DNA from: Clostridia bacterium
Lineage (GTDB): Bacteria > Bacillota > Clostridia > Christensenellales > Borkfalkiaceae
Assembly (NCBI GenBank): GCA_017462735.1
Contig: JAFTQO010000007.1
Coordinates: 35,890 to 99,889 of the forward strand
Length of the DNA: 64,000 nt
Direction of reading: 5' to 3'
Program-made: the position numbers and the translations under genes
Notes under the pieces: generated by a model
The model's input: only the letters and a program-made list of their open reading frames with translations
Told to the model about the DNA's origin: nothing
The model's database searches: none
In this document: piece after piece, positions 33,929 through 42,291 of the stretch
Layout: each line of letters begins with the position of its first letter
Position numbering within the stretch: the stretch's first letter is position 1

Positions 33929-35497
33929 ATGAAGAAAAAATACAAATATCGTGCAGGCAAAAAAACGTTTGAACTTGAATACAACTATATACCTGTTAGA
34001 TATATTATCGCGGCTATCATTACGATATTGGAAGTGTTGTCTATTGTTGCTATCGTGGTTGCATTATGCTATTTTGTACCGTATTTTTATTTGGCGTGTT
34101 TTGCGACGGAAATATTTTGTGTGATTAAAATTATTGCGTCAAATGATAATCCCGAATATAAAATCCCGTGGCTTTTATTTGTTTTGATATTACCGATTGT
34201 CGGCTTTATGTTATATTTTATCTTCTATTCCCGTTCGTTCAACAAAAAATACGTTCGCCGATTAAAGAAATTATACGAAGAAAAATACCCTAATAGTGAT
34301 ACGGAAAATTTTATTTGTTTACAAGAAGACAGTTTGACGGCTTATAATCAGGCAAAACTGCTTTGCTCTTTATCAAATAGTCACCTATTTACGAATACAG
34401 CGCAAAAGTATTTCCCTCTTGGGGAACAAATGTGGCAAAGTATGTTGACGGATCTTAAAAACGCAGAAAAGTTTATCTATATGGAGTATTTTATTATAGA
34501 GGAAGGCATTTTTTGGGATTCTATATTAGAAATATTAAAAGAAAAAGCGCAAAACGGGCTTGACGTTCGGGTTGTGTTTGATGATATTGGTTGTATGTCC
34601 ACTTTGCCGGGGAATTACGCAAAAAAATTGGAAAAATTCGGGATAAAAGCAGTGCCGTTTTCTCGCCTGAAAGGACAAGCCAATAACGAGTTTAACAACC
34701 GTTCTCATAGAAAGATTACGGTGATAGACGGAAGAATTGGATATACGGGCGGGGTAAATATTGCCGACGAATATATAAACGAAATCAAGCGGTTTGGACA
34801 TTGGAAAGACGTTGGAATCCGTTTGCAGGGAGAAGCCGTTTACGAGTTAACCAAACTATTTTTGATTGATTTTGGCGTTAACGTCAAGGAAATCCCAGAC
34901 GCGCTTGACTGTAACGTCCTTTATCCAACGACAAGTAACGTGGAAAACGGCTACGTGATTCCTTTTGGAGACGGCCCCGCCCCTTTATATAGACGTAGAG
35001 TTGCTCAAAGTTTGATTGTGGATATGCTTGCTAATGCTAAAAAATACGTATATATTATGACGCCGTATCTTATCATAGATAACGATATGTGCTTGGCGAT
35101 TGAAAACGCGGCGATTAAAGGAGTTGACGTTAGAATAATCGTGCCGCACATTCCCGATAAAAAACTCGTTTTTGAGATGACGAAAACTTTTTACGAAAGG
35201 TTGATGAAAGCGGGTGTGAAAATATACGAATATGAAGCGGGGTTCGTTCACGCAAAGTGTTATCTGGTAGACGATAGAATTGCTATGGTGGGTACGATAA
35301 ATATGGATTATCGTTCGCTGGTTCATCACTTTGAAAACGGCGTGTGGATGTATAATACGGATAGTCTCGTGGATTTAAAGGCGGATATGCTTGACACGAT
35401 AGAAAAAAGTATTTGCATTGAGCAAAAAAACGTGAAAACAAACTTGTTTCAAAGATTCGTCAGATCAATCGTGCGTATTTTCGTGCCGTTGCTATAA
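33929..35497 (+). CDS. cls: Cardiolipin synthase (phospholipase D family)
   Basis: A 522-residue membrane enzyme that joins phosphatidylglycerols to cardiolipin. It has two N-terminal membrane helices (residues about 25-100) followed by two PLD domains with HxKx4D motifs: SHRKITVIDGRIGYTGG (about 252) and HAKCYLVDDRIAMVGT (about 435). The N-terminal basic start and AGGAGG ribosome site (6-8 bp) fix the ATG. The gene is clearly more AT-rich than its neighbours, with many AAA, ATT and TTA codons, which may mean later acquisition. Confidence 0.94.
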   Translation: MKKKYKYRAGKKTFELEYNYIPVRYIIAAIITILEVLSIVAIVVALCYFVPYFYLACFATEIFCVIKIIASNDNPEYKIPWLLFVLILPIVGFMLYFIFYSRSFNKKYVRRLKKLYEEKYPNSDTENFICLQEDSLTAYNQAKLLCSLSNSHLFTNTAQKYFPLGEQMWQSMLTDLKNAEKFIYMEYFIIEEGIFWDSILEILKEKAQNGLDVRVVFDDIGCMSTLPGNYAKKLEKFGIKAVPFSRLKGQANNEFNNRSHRKITVIDGRIGYTGGVNIADEYINEIKRFGHWKDVGIRLQGEAVYELTKLFLIDFGVNVKEIPDALDCNVLYPTTSNVENGYVIPFGDGPAPLYRRRVAQSLIVDMLANAKKYVYIMTPYLIIDNDMCLAIENAAIKGVDVRIIVPHIPDKKLVFEMTKTFYERLMKAGVKIYEYEAGFVHAKCYLVDDRIAMVGTINMDYRSLVHHFENGVWMYNTDSLVDLKADMLDTIEKSICIEQKNVKTNLFQRFVRSIVRIFVPLL

Positions 35498-35582
35498 TGG
35501 GGCTGTCTATGCGTATGGCGAGTTGTGTCTACAAACATAGAGAAATTCTTTGAATAACCCGTCTTTTCTTTCGCGCTGTATA

Positions 35583-35611
35583 TTGACGTAAAATTTTTCG
35601 TTTGGTATAAT
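35583..35611 (+). promoter_or_regulatory. Promoter in front of the pseudogene
   Basis: TTGACG and TATAAT with a 17-bp spacer, 28 bp upstream of the pseudogene start. The promoter has outlived the gene. Confidence 0.7.
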
Positions 35612-35639
35612 GATAAAAAATCATTTGTCGAGAGGATAA

Positions 35640-36134
35640 ATGAAGAAAATCGTAACGCTAATGAACTTTATTAGAGGTAGCGAACTTCGTCTTGAAATGG
35701 ATCTTTTTGGGGCGACCAAAAGTCAATTAAAACTCACCGAAAATACGGGTACGAGACCACTTATCTTTTGCAATACGAGCCTTTATGAAAAAGGAATATC
35801 AAGAGTTGCTTGCCAAAGAAAACCTGCTTATCGAGGTGGGATTGTGACTGGAACTTTGCCAAGACCTTGTCGAAAAGGTGGGCTTGGAATGGCGTGGAGG
35901 GTACGATTGGAATTATTATCTCGAAGTGGACAACCTGCTTGGCTACCCTGACGAAGAAAAAATCCTCATTATCGACGAGATTTTTCGTGTCGACAAAGAG
36001 GCTTTCGGCGCATATCCTAAGACGGTGGCGTTGAAAAGCGCGGTTATGCTTACACGGTTCCTTTGACAGAGGGTAAAATTTCGGGTGGAAAGATAGTGAG
36101 CGAAGAGGGAGAGATCTCAGTAAAATTCGATTGA
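35640..36134 (+). pseudogene. Decayed gene, polysaccharide-deacetylase-like family (tentative)
   Basis: Three frames combine to one homologous chain. Frame one gives MKKIVTLMNFIRGSELRLEM and continues to QLKLTE. A +1 shift at about 35,735 leads to KYGYETTYLLQYEPLMKKEY and EVGL. A TGA at the place where related proteins have Trp interrupts the chain, which then resumes with LELCQDLVEKVGLEWRGGYD. Near 36,030 a deletion jumps to a C-terminal piece ending SEEGEISVKFD at 36,134. The pattern recalls a DUF3863-like family of gut bacteria, from memory and unverified. At least one frameshift, one nonsense change and one large deletion make it non-functional. Confidence 0.75.
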
Positions 36135-36166
36135 TGCGCCCCTAAAAATAGGATAAAAAACAAAAA

Positions 36167-36188
36167 CACCCCAGCCGTGGCTGGGGTG
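36167..36188. terminator. Terminator of fba
   Basis: CACCCCAGCC, loop GT, GGCTGGGGTG, with TTTTTG on the minus strand side. It ends fba and may also serve the pseudogene side. Confidence 0.9.
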
Positions 36189-36203
36189 AATTTTATTTTA
36201 CGC

Positions 36204-37142
36204 TTAGAACGCTTTGCCTTGGGAACCCAAAACGTTGACGATCTTGTGTTTTACCATTTCCTTCATCATGGCTCTTGCGTCGCCGAGGTATTGGCGAGGG
36301 TCGAAGTGGGAAGGTTGTTCGGTGAAGTGTTTTCTAATTGCCGCCGTGAAGGCTACGCGAAGGTCGGAGTCGATGTTGATTTTGCAAACCGCCATTTGCG
36401 CCGCTTTTCTAAGTTCGCTTTCAGGGATACCGATAGCGTCGGGCATATGACCGCCGAACTGGTTGACGATAGCAACCTTGTCTTGGGGAACGGAGGACGC
36501 GCCGTGTAATACGATGGGGAAGTTGGGCAAGCGTTTGCCGATTTCTTCCAAGATGTCAAGGCGAAGTTTGGGGTCTTGACCGGGTTTGAACTTGTACGCG
36601 CCGTGGGAAGTACCGATAGCGATCGCCAAGGAGTCGATACCCGTGCGTGCGGTGAATTCTTCTACTTCGTCGGGGGAGGTGAATTGCGCGTCTTTTGCGT
36701 CGACGTTGACGTCGTCTTCGATACCCGCAAGTTTACCAAGTTCCGCTTCGACGACTACGCCGTGGTCGTGTGCGTATTCGACGACTTTTTTGGTGATAGC
36801 GATGTTTTCTTCCCAAGGGTGGGAGGACGCGTCGATCATGACGGAGGTGAAGCCGCCGTCGATGGATGCTTTACAAATTTCAAAGTCTGCGCCGTGGTCA
36901 AGGTGCATAGCAACGGGGATATCCACCGTCTCTACTGCGGCTTGTACGAGGTGCTTCAAATATACGGGGTTAGCGTACTTTCTCGCGCCTGCGGAGACTT
37001 GCAAAATGACGGGCGACTTTTCTTCGTTTGCCGCTTCTACGATTGCTTGAATCATTTCCATGTTGTTGACGTTGAACGCGCCGATAGCATATTTGCCTGC
37101 GTACGCTTTTTCAAACATCTCTTTCGTTGTAACTAAAGGCAT
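36204..37142 (-). CDS. fba: Fructose-bisphosphate aldolase, class II
   Basis: The 312-residue zinc-dependent aldolase of glycolysis and gluconeogenesis. Visible marks are GAFNVNNMEM near the start, the metal-site HLDHGADFE (about residues 80-88), EAELGKLAGIEDD, and GTSHGAYKF and VLHGASSVP, which hold the remaining His ligands. The ATG at 37,142 has GGAGG 7 bp upstream, and the family starts MPLVTTKEMF. The longer frame is rejected. It would process the hexose phosphate made by the fructan operon. Confidence 0.96.
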   Translation of the reverse strand: MPLVTTKEMFEKAYAGKYAIGAFNVNNMEMIQAIVEAANEEKSPVILQVSAGARKYANPVYLKHLVQAAVETVDIPVAMHLDHGADFEICKASIDGGFTSVMIDASSHPWEENIAITKKVVEYAHDHGVVVEAELGKLAGIEDDVNVDAKDAQFTSPDEVEEFTARTGIDSLAIAIGTSHGAYKFKPGQDPKLRLDILEEIGKRLPNFPIVLHGASSVPQDKVAIVNQFGGHMPDAIGIPESELRKAAQMAVCKINIDSDLRVAFTAAIRKHFTEQPSHFDPRQYLGDARAMMKEMVKHKIVNVLGSQGKAF

Positions 37143-37175
37143 AATAAATCCTCCAAAATTTTTTCGTACGCAATT

Positions 37176-37204
37176 ATTATAGCCCATTTTACAAGAAAAT
37201 GCAA
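37176..37204 (-). promoter_or_regulatory. Promoter of fba
   Basis: On the minus strand TTGCAT, 17 bp, TATAAT, about 35 bp before the start codon. Confidence 0.8.
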
Positions 37205-37408
37205 TCATTATGGCACGAAAAATATAAAAATTTTAGCGGGAGAAAAGAAGAATAAAAAAGGGCAGAGAAAGCCCTCCCTTTACAATATATAATAATATAG
37301 ACAGGAGGGAGGAAAGGCGTAAAAAATCTTTTATTTTGCGATATTTTCCCCCCAAAAAAAATTTTTTCAAAAAAATAAAAAAAAATGAAAAACACGGCGC
37401 AAAACAAC

Positions 37409-37437
37409 TTGACTAAATTTTCGTTTCATAATACAAT
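37409..37437 (+). promoter_or_regulatory. Promoter of rplM-rpsI
   Basis: TTGACT, 17-bp spacer, TACAAT. The stretch 37,205-37,408 between the two promoters is very AT-rich and holds nothing else I can name. Confidence 0.82.
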
Positions 37438-37443
37438 GAATAG

Positions 37444-37530
37444 GCAAGTGGAAAAAAGCGAGAAGATTTTCCCCGTTAAGTTAAGTTTTGGCGCGATTTC
37501 CACCGAAAAATCAAGAAAAATACACACGAA
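37444..37530 (+). promoter_or_regulatory. Probable L13 leader RNA
   Basis: The ~100-nt leader of rplM has a closing stem GTGGAAA (37,448-37,454) / TTTCCAC (37,497-37,503) around a GC-containing inner part. Firmicutes rplM leaders are known to carry an autoregulatory L13 element. Position and closing stem fit, but I did not match its consensus in detail. Confidence 0.5.
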
Positions 37531-37548
37531 TATAAGGAGCGACGTGAT

Positions 37549-37980
37549 ATGAAAACCTATATGGCAAAAGCCGAAACGGTTGAAAGAAAATGGTACGTAA
37601 TCGACGCGGAAGGGCTTGTCCTCGGCCGTCTTGCTACCAAAGTTGCTGCCGTCCTTCGCGGCAAGCACAAACCTACCTATACCCCCAACGTTGACTGTGG
37701 TGATTTCGTTATCGTACTCAACACGGACAAAGTCGTTTTGACGGGTAAGAAATTGGAAGACAAATTTTATAGATACCACACCGGTTACATTGGCGGTTTG
37801 AAAGAAGTTGCCTACAAAAAGATGATGGCAGAAAAGAGCGATCTTGCCGTTTATGAAGCGGTGCGCGGTATGCTTCCCAAAAACGCTTTGGGCAGAGCAA
37901 TGCTTAAGAAACTCCGTGTTTACAAAGGCGCGGAACACAACCATGCGGCGCAAAAACCCGAAACGCTTAAAGTAGATTAA
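37549..37980 (+). CDS. rplM: Ribosomal protein L13
   Basis: The 143-residue 50S protein shows the family stretches [37 protein letters not shown] and the [25 protein letters not shown] segment. Length is standard. It starts a two-gene operon with rpsI, 14 bp apart, behind a consensus promoter and possible L13 leader. Confidence 0.98.
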   Translation: MKTYMAKAETVERKWYVIDAEGLVLGRLATKVAAVLRGKHKPTYTPNVDCGDFVIVLNTDKVVLTGKKLEDKFYRYHTGYIGGLKEVAYKKMMAEKSDLAVYEAVRGMLPKNALGRAMLKKLRVYKGAEHNHAAQKPETLKVD

Positions 37981-37994
37981 GGAGAGGAAGAATT

Positions 37995-38408
37995 ATGGCA
38001 AAAGCAAACGTGAAAAAGAAACTTCAATTCTGGGGCACCGGTAGACGTAAAAAGGCAATCGCCCGCGTACGTTTGATTCCCGGCGGCAACGGTACGATCG
38101 TCATCAATGACCGCGCTTTGGATGATTATTTCCCTCAAGGCACGATGCAATACATCGTTAAGCAACCTACCGAATTGCTCGGCGTAACGGCAAAATATGA
38201 CGTAATGGTCAACGTTGTCGGCGGTGGTTATACCGGTCAAGCAGGCGCTATCCGTTTGGGTATCGCGCGTGCGCTTCTCGAAGCAGAAGAAGGTTGCCGT
38301 CCCGCGCTTAAAAAAGAAGGTTTCTTGACGAGAGACCCTCGTGCAAAGGAAAGAAAGAAGTACGGCTTGAAGAAGGCTCGTCGTGCACCTCAGTTCTCGA
38401 AGAGATAA
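37995..38408 (+). CDS. rpsI: Ribosomal protein S9
   Basis: The 137-residue 30S protein has [20 protein letters not shown] near its start, [19 protein letters not shown] in the middle and the conserved basic tail ending APQFSKR, which reaches the ribosomal P site. AAGGAGAGG precedes the ATG. It is followed by a strong terminator. Confidence 0.98.
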   Translation: MAKANVKKKLQFWGTGRRKKAIARVRLIPGGNGTIVINDRALDDYFPQGTMQYIVKQPTELLGVTAKYDVMVNVVGGGYTGQAGAIRLGIARALLEAEEGCRPALKKEGFLTRDPRAKERKKYGLKKARRAPQFSKR

Positions 38409-38423
38409 TGACGCAAAGAAATC

Positions 38424-38454
38424 AAAACGACTGCATTTTGCAGTCGTTTTTTTT
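38424..38454 (+). terminator. Terminator of rplM-rpsI
   Basis: AAAACGACTGC, loop ATTTT, GCAGTCGTTTT followed by TTTT. Confidence 0.93.
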
Positions 38455-38461
38455 CTTTGCT

Positions 38462-38560
38462 AAAAAGCGTATATGCGTCGCAGGGTTTCGTTGCGGCTCG
38501 CTTACATACTATTTGTATGCGCGCTCGCTGCGCCTACCCCTGCTCGCATCTGCGCTTTTT
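38462..38560. repeat. Imperfect long palindrome (MITE-like intergenic element)
   Basis: The outer arms AAAAAGCGTATATGCGTCGC and its partner ending GCATCTGCGCTTTTT pair with few mismatches over about 24 bp, and the centre carries CATAC-tattt-GTATG. The whole 99 bp can fold as one hairpin. No coding potential. It resembles palindromic intergenic repeats, but only one copy is in this window. Confidence 0.65.
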
Positions 38561-38638
38561 AATGCATAGTGCATAGTGTCGGTAAGAATTAAAATAATTC
38601 CACAATTATGCACTTTGCATTTTGCATTCTGCACTGTT
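38561..38638. repeat. Short-period TGCA-rich repeat block
   Basis: AATGCATAGTGCATAGTG on the left and TGCACTTTGCATTTTGCAT on the right form a loose inverted repeat of 6-8 bp units around an AT-rich centre. It directly abuts the palindrome before it. Confidence 0.55.
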
Positions 38639-38675
38639 TAAACTCGTCCCTGCCCCGTGTGTTTTGCTAAGGGTT

Positions 38676-38879
38676 TCATTTTTTTAGCCGTTTTGCGGTG
38701 CGTTCGTGTTTGTCGATAAAGTCCTGATAGGCGGTGATGTTAGGCGAGGAGGGCGAGGGGGTGGGAGACGATTCGTTTTGGGAAAGTGGCTCGTCAGGCG
38801 CCGTCGTAGACGGCGTAGTTTCTCCTTCGTTTGGCTGTAAGGCTAGTTTTAAAAAGTTCAACAAACCGAAAGGTTGCAT
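38676..38879 (-). CDS. Small hypothetical protein (67 aa)
   Basis: The 67-residue product starts MQPFGLLNFLKLALQP, has a Ser/Thr/Pro/Glu-rich linker, and ends in a charged helix (AYQDFIDKHERTAKRLKK). The ATG at 38,879 has GGAGG 8 bp upstream, which argues strongly that it is translated. The layout (hydrophobic start, Pro-rich linker, KR-rich end) recalls short Clostridial proteins of unknown function. It has no signal peptide or clear membrane helix. It is transcribed divergently from the lipoprotein at 39,043. Confidence 0.65.
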   Translation of the reverse strand: MQPFGLLNFLKLALQPNEGETTPSTTAPDEPLSQNESSPTPSPSSPNITAYQDFIDKHERTAKRLKK

Positions 38880-38941
38880 ACGCAAAACCTCCAAAAAAAT
38901 AAAATTTCACGCAATTTGCATAAAAAAAGTGCCGTTTTTAA

Positions 38942-38970
38942 TTGCTTTAATTACCGTTTTGATATATAAT
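38942..38970 (+). promoter_or_regulatory. Promoter of the lipoprotein gene
   Basis: TTGCTT and TATAAT with a 17-bp spacer, about 70 bp before the ATG. Confidence 0.75.
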
Positions 38971-39042
38971 AGAATATGCATTAGTATAGTCGGGAAATGC
39001 ACTTTATTCCCGAAATACTTAAAAGTAAGGAGTTTCTTTACG

Positions 39043-41433
39043 ATGAGAAAGCAAAAAAAGAGAGTGATAGGCGCAATTGCGCTGTCGGCGGCGATGCTGG
39101 CAACCGTTTGTTTTAGCGGTTGTACGCCCGAATTTTATTCCATCTCCAAACTCGGCGGAAATATTTCCGGTGAGGTTGCCTCCAACGGCGGGTTTGTCGT
39201 AGAAAAAGGAGATTACGTCTACTTTATCAACGGGAAGGCAAGTTACGACGACGACAATACCTTTGGCGAAGTCGAAAAAGGCTCGTTGATGCGTATTGCG
39301 AGGGAAGATTTGGATAACGGGGACTACGGCGCGGCGGAGACGGTGGTGCCTTTGCTCTTTGCCGCACAAAACTACGATAGCGGTATCTATATCTACGGCG
39401 ATTACGTCTATTTTGCGACGCCTACGACGGATACGGACAAGTACGGTGATGTACAAAACACACAACTTGACTTCAAGCGTGCGAAGTTGGACGGTACGGA
39501 GACGATGGGAGACTATTATTTCCGTAACACGGATAACATCGGTGAATACCGTTTCGTAGAGGTCGGCGAAGACAAGACGGTGTACTGTATTTACGAAGAA
39601 GGTACGACGCTCAAGTCTTTCAATACCAAGACGGAAGAAGGGAGAACGCTTGTAAAGGGCGCTAGCGATTATTTCTTTGACGAGACGGTGGACGAGGAAG
39701 GCAACAAAGAAGGCTTAAAGGTCTACTATACGATGTCCGTGACGGATAAGATGGACAGCGACAGCCCGACTGCGTTTAACTACAACCAAGTGTATTGCGT
39801 AACGCCTGACGCATACGCGACGGTTAACGAGGATAACGGTTCGTACACGGTTCACAACGCCGCAGGCAAAAATTATCGCACGTACGATTTCGATAAAGAC
39901 TATTTAGAGGACAACGACGAAGATTTCGACGCGGAGGACTATACGACCTATCCGTACGTCAACCTTGGGGAATTGGTGCTCGACGGCATCGGTAGCGATT
40001 CGGTCAATTGCAAAGAAACGATGTACAATAATGCAGACGACGTCGCGGCGTCCCGTACCAGTTACAACGAGCCAGATGGTTATACCTACACCATTAAATC
40101 TTATCAAAATAACGGCTTGTATTTCACGAGAACGAAAGTTTTGACGAGTACGGTAGAACCCAACCTCTATTATCTTGCTGACGCAAAGGTGGATGCGACT
40201 ACTTGGAATACGGTAGCGGGCAATTTTGACGATTGTTTGGATGTAGTTGCTGACGATACGATTGATGCGACGAAAACGTTGTTCACGCTGAAAGACGGCG
40301 TGCATCAGTATTTTTACGTGACGGATAGCGGTATCTTTAAGGCGTCCAACAAAGACGACGTCAACACCACTGACGTAGACGAAACCGTGCCTATTGAAAT
40401 CGTCACGACGACCAACGATTACTCGGTAAGCGGCGCAACGTTGCTCTTCCTGGAAGGGGAATACTTGTATTACTATAAATCGGGCAGTAGCAACCTTGAC
40501 CGTATCAACTATACCAGCAGCGACAAGTATGATTATCAAGGCGGCGGATATGGGGATGAGGAATATCAACCCAGTTCGATGACCCAAATGCAATTTAACA
40601 ACAGCACTTGGTATAAACCGGAATTTGTCGGTACGACCCTGTTGTATGCTAGTACGGATACGGTGGGCGGCGTTGCCAACTACGTATACGCGTTGGATTT
40701 AGCGGGCTCTGCAGCAAGCGGCGTGAAGACGGCGGCGGAACTGAACAAGATTACCGAGCAATACGACGAGGTAATGGAATTCATCAACGACGTGGAAGAT
40801 TCTGCGGTAAAACAAGCGTTGACCTATCTGTTTAAAGCCAATAAGAACAACGCAGTACCTGCGGCGTTTACCGACGTGGAAGACTTGTACGAAGATTACC
40901 AAATCAACGAAATCAAGGCGTTTGCAACCCGTACGGAAAACACCGATAAAGACGGTACCGATTATAGCGATAAATTCTTAGTAGAAGGTACGGCGGACGA
41001 CTATTACGATAGACAAACTTATTACGTCAATAGGCTGGGTGCGATGTCCTCTGCCGATGCAGAAAAGTATGCGGACGGGCTGGCTTCTTACTTGAAGGCT
41101 CACGAAGTGGAAGAAACGGAAGAATCCTTCCCCGTTTGGGCTATCATCCTGATTTGCGTAGCGGGTGCATTGGTGGTTGCGGCAGGCATCACCGTGCCTT
41201 GCGTCATCGTCCATAAGAAGAGGGCAAAGGCGCGCGCCGACAGAGAGGCGACTGCCGTTAGAAGACGTAAGAGAATTGATACGACGGACGACAAGACGAT
41301 AGACGTCTATGCGGATGAAAAAGCAGAAGAAGCAAAAGCCGAAGAGGCGCAAGAGCAGCCTGCGGAAGAAGAATCGGCGGCTGAAGAACAACCTGTCGCG
41401 GAAGAACCTTCGACGGACGAAAAAACCGAATAA
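39043..41433 (+). CDS. Large lipoprotein with C-terminal membrane helix and acidic cytosolic tail
   Basis: This 796-residue protein begins with a lipoprotein signal (lipobox FSGC near residue 29). Residues about 45-620 look like repeated beta strands of the YVYFINGK / DYVYFATP / YLYYYKSG kind, which suggests a beta-propeller-like or DUF5050-like region. A helical stretch follows (about 640-690). Near residue 705 is a membrane helix (VWAIILICVAGALVVAAG), then a basic stop-transfer stretch and an acidic Glu/Ala-rich tail of ~60 residues. Both ends would thus be held at the membrane. The ATG at 39,043 has AAGGAG upstream. The longer frame would run through the divergent promoter and is rejected. 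Function unknown. Confidence 0.78.
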   Translation: MRKQKKRVIGAIALSAAMLATVCFSGCTPEFYSISKLGGNISGEVASNGGFVVEKGDYVYFINGKASYDDDNTFGEVEKGSLMRIAREDLDNGDYGAAETVVPLLFAAQNYDSGIYIYGDYVYFATPTTDTDKYGDVQNTQLDFKRAKLDGTETMGDYYFRNTDNIGEYRFVEVGEDKTVYCIYEEGTTLKSFNTKTEEGRTLVKGASDYFFDETVDEEGNKEGLKVYYTMSVTDKMDSDSPTAFNYNQVYCVTPDAYATVNEDNGSYTVHNAAGKNYRTYDFDKDYLEDNDEDFDAEDYTTYPYVNLGELVLDGIGSDSVNCKETMYNNADDVAASRTSYNEPDGYTYTIKSYQNNGLYFTRTKVLTSTVEPNLYYLADAKVDATTWNTVAGNFDDCLDVVADDTIDATKTLFTLKDGVHQYFYVTDSGIFKASNKDDVNTTDVDETVPIEIVTTTNDYSVSGATLLFLEGEYLYYYKSGSSNLDRINYTSSDKYDYQGGGYGDEEYQPSSMTQMQFNNSTWYKPEFVGTTLLYASTDTVGGVANYVYALDLAGSAASGVKTAAELNKITEQYDEVMEFINDVEDSAVKQALTYLFKANKNNAVPAAFTDVEDLYEDYQINEIKAFATRTENTDKDGTDYSDKFLVEGTADDYYDRQTYYVNRLGAMSSADAEKYADGLASYLKAHEVEETEESFPVWAIILICVAGALVVAAGITVPCVIVHKKRAKARADREATAVRRRKRIDTTDDKTIDVYADEKAEEAKAEEAQEQPAEEESAAEEQPVAEEPSTDEKTE

Positions 41434-41440
41434 GGGAAAT

Positions 41441-41476
41441 AAAAAGAGCCTTTGCGATGCAAAAGGCTCTTTTTTG
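41441..41476 (+). terminator. Intrinsic terminator
   Basis: AAAAAGAGCCTTT, loop, AAAGGCTCTTTTTT. Confidence 0.92.
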
Positions 41477-41539
41477 TGTATAAAAGGGGAAAATTTTTTT
41501 CAAAATAATAAAAAATCTCAAAAAAGACGCAAAAAACAG

Positions 41540-41568
41540 TTTACAAAAAAAAGAAATCTTAATATAAT
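41540..41568 (+). promoter_or_regulatory. Promoter of the zinc-ribbon gene
   Basis: TTTACA and TATAAT with a 17-bp spacer. Confidence 0.8.
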
Positions 41569-41623
41569 ATAGCAAAATCATATGCACGCACGGCGTGTAA
41601 AAAAGATAACGAGGGAAAAGTTT

Positions 41624-42088
41624 ATGGCAAGATACGTACTCTGTCCTAGATGTGAGTTGAATTTTATCGACGCAGACAAAGACGAATACTGTGAAGTTTG
41701 TTTAAAGGAATTGAAGGGCGAAAAGACCTTCTCCGACGATTTTGAAGCGGAGGAAGGGGTAGAAGAAACGGAACTTTGCCCCATCTGCGGCGAAAACTAT
41801 ATGGTCTTTGGCGAAAAGATGTGCGAAGAGTGCAAGAAGAAATCTGCCTATCAAGAAGAAGAGACGGAGGAGGACGTTGACAAGGATGACGAGTCTTGGC
41901 GCAGTTATTTGGATGATGACGAGCCGGAGGACTTGGGGATTGATATTTCGGATGAGGAATTCGATAGCGAGGACGAAGAGGAAGAAGAGACAGAAGAATA
42001 CGCCGAAGAGGAATTCGAGTACGTCAGCGCCGACGATTACAACGGCGAAGAAGACGACGATGACGAAGACGACGATGATGATTTTTAA
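41624..42088 (+). CDS. Zinc-ribbon protein with extremely acidic tail
   Basis: The 154-residue protein has two Cys-pair zinc sites in the first ~75 residues: CPRC...CEVC and CPIC...CEEC. From residue ~80 it becomes almost purely acidic (EEETEEDVDKDDESW, ending DDDDEDDDDDF). GAGGG 8 bp before the ATG at 41,624 supports the start MARYVLCPRC. It has its own promoter and terminator. The metal-binding head and polyanionic tail could suit a nucleic-acid mimic or an RNA-polymerase or ribosome-associated factor, but I do not recognise a defined family. Confidence 0.8.
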   Translation: MARYVLCPRCELNFIDADKDEYCEVCLKELKGEKTFSDDFEAEEGVEETELCPICGENYMVFGEKMCEECKKKSAYQEEETEEDVDKDDESWRSYLDDDEPEDLGIDISDEEFDSEDEEEEETEEYAEEEFEYVSADDYNGEEDDDDEDDDDDF

Positions 42089-42093
42089 AAGAA

Positions 42094-42120
42094 AAAGCGG
42101 ACGAAAAGTCCGCTTTTTTT
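42094..42120. terminator. Bidirectional terminator
   Basis: AAAAGCGGAC, loop GAAAA, GTCCGCTTTT, with T-runs on both strands. It serves the zinc-ribbon gene and the minus-strand micro-genes. Confidence 0.9.
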
Positions 42121-42138
42121 ATGCCCTTATAGGGCGTA

Positions 42139-42291
42139 TTATAAGTCGTCGGCGTCTTGTACGGGCGTTTCGTGGATATTTTTAGGCACACCCGTATAAC
42201 TGCCGTTTACGTCACAAGGCGAGGGCGGTGTAAACAACCCTAAAGCCTTTTTCGTGGGGGCAGGTACGCCTTTTTTGCGACTTTTAGTCAT
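42139..42291 (-). CDS. 50-aa small protein ending SYTGVP...VQDADDL
   Basis: The product reads MTKSRKKGVPAPTKKALGLF, then TPPSPCDVNGSYTGVPKNIH and ETPVQDADDL. The block CDxNGSYTGVPxxxxExPVQDADDL recalls a short Clostridial protein motif of unknown function, from memory. Its ATG overlaps the end of the upstream micro-gene (ATGACTAA), so the two are translationally coupled. No signal peptide or membrane segment. It ends close to a terminator. A plus-strand open frame over the same bases is only its antisense shadow. Confidence 0.75.
   Translation of the reverse strand: MTKSRKKGVPAPTKKALGLFTPPSPCDVNGSYTGVPKNIHETPVQDADDL

Noticed and set aside
36577-37136. A plus-strand frame of 186 codons opposite fba
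   Set aside because: Antisense shadow of a highly conserved glycolytic gene; no ribosome site.
38734-39042. Upstream extension of the lipoprotein gene at 39,043
   Set aside because: It would run through a divergent gene and the promoter and would bury the lipoprotein signal.
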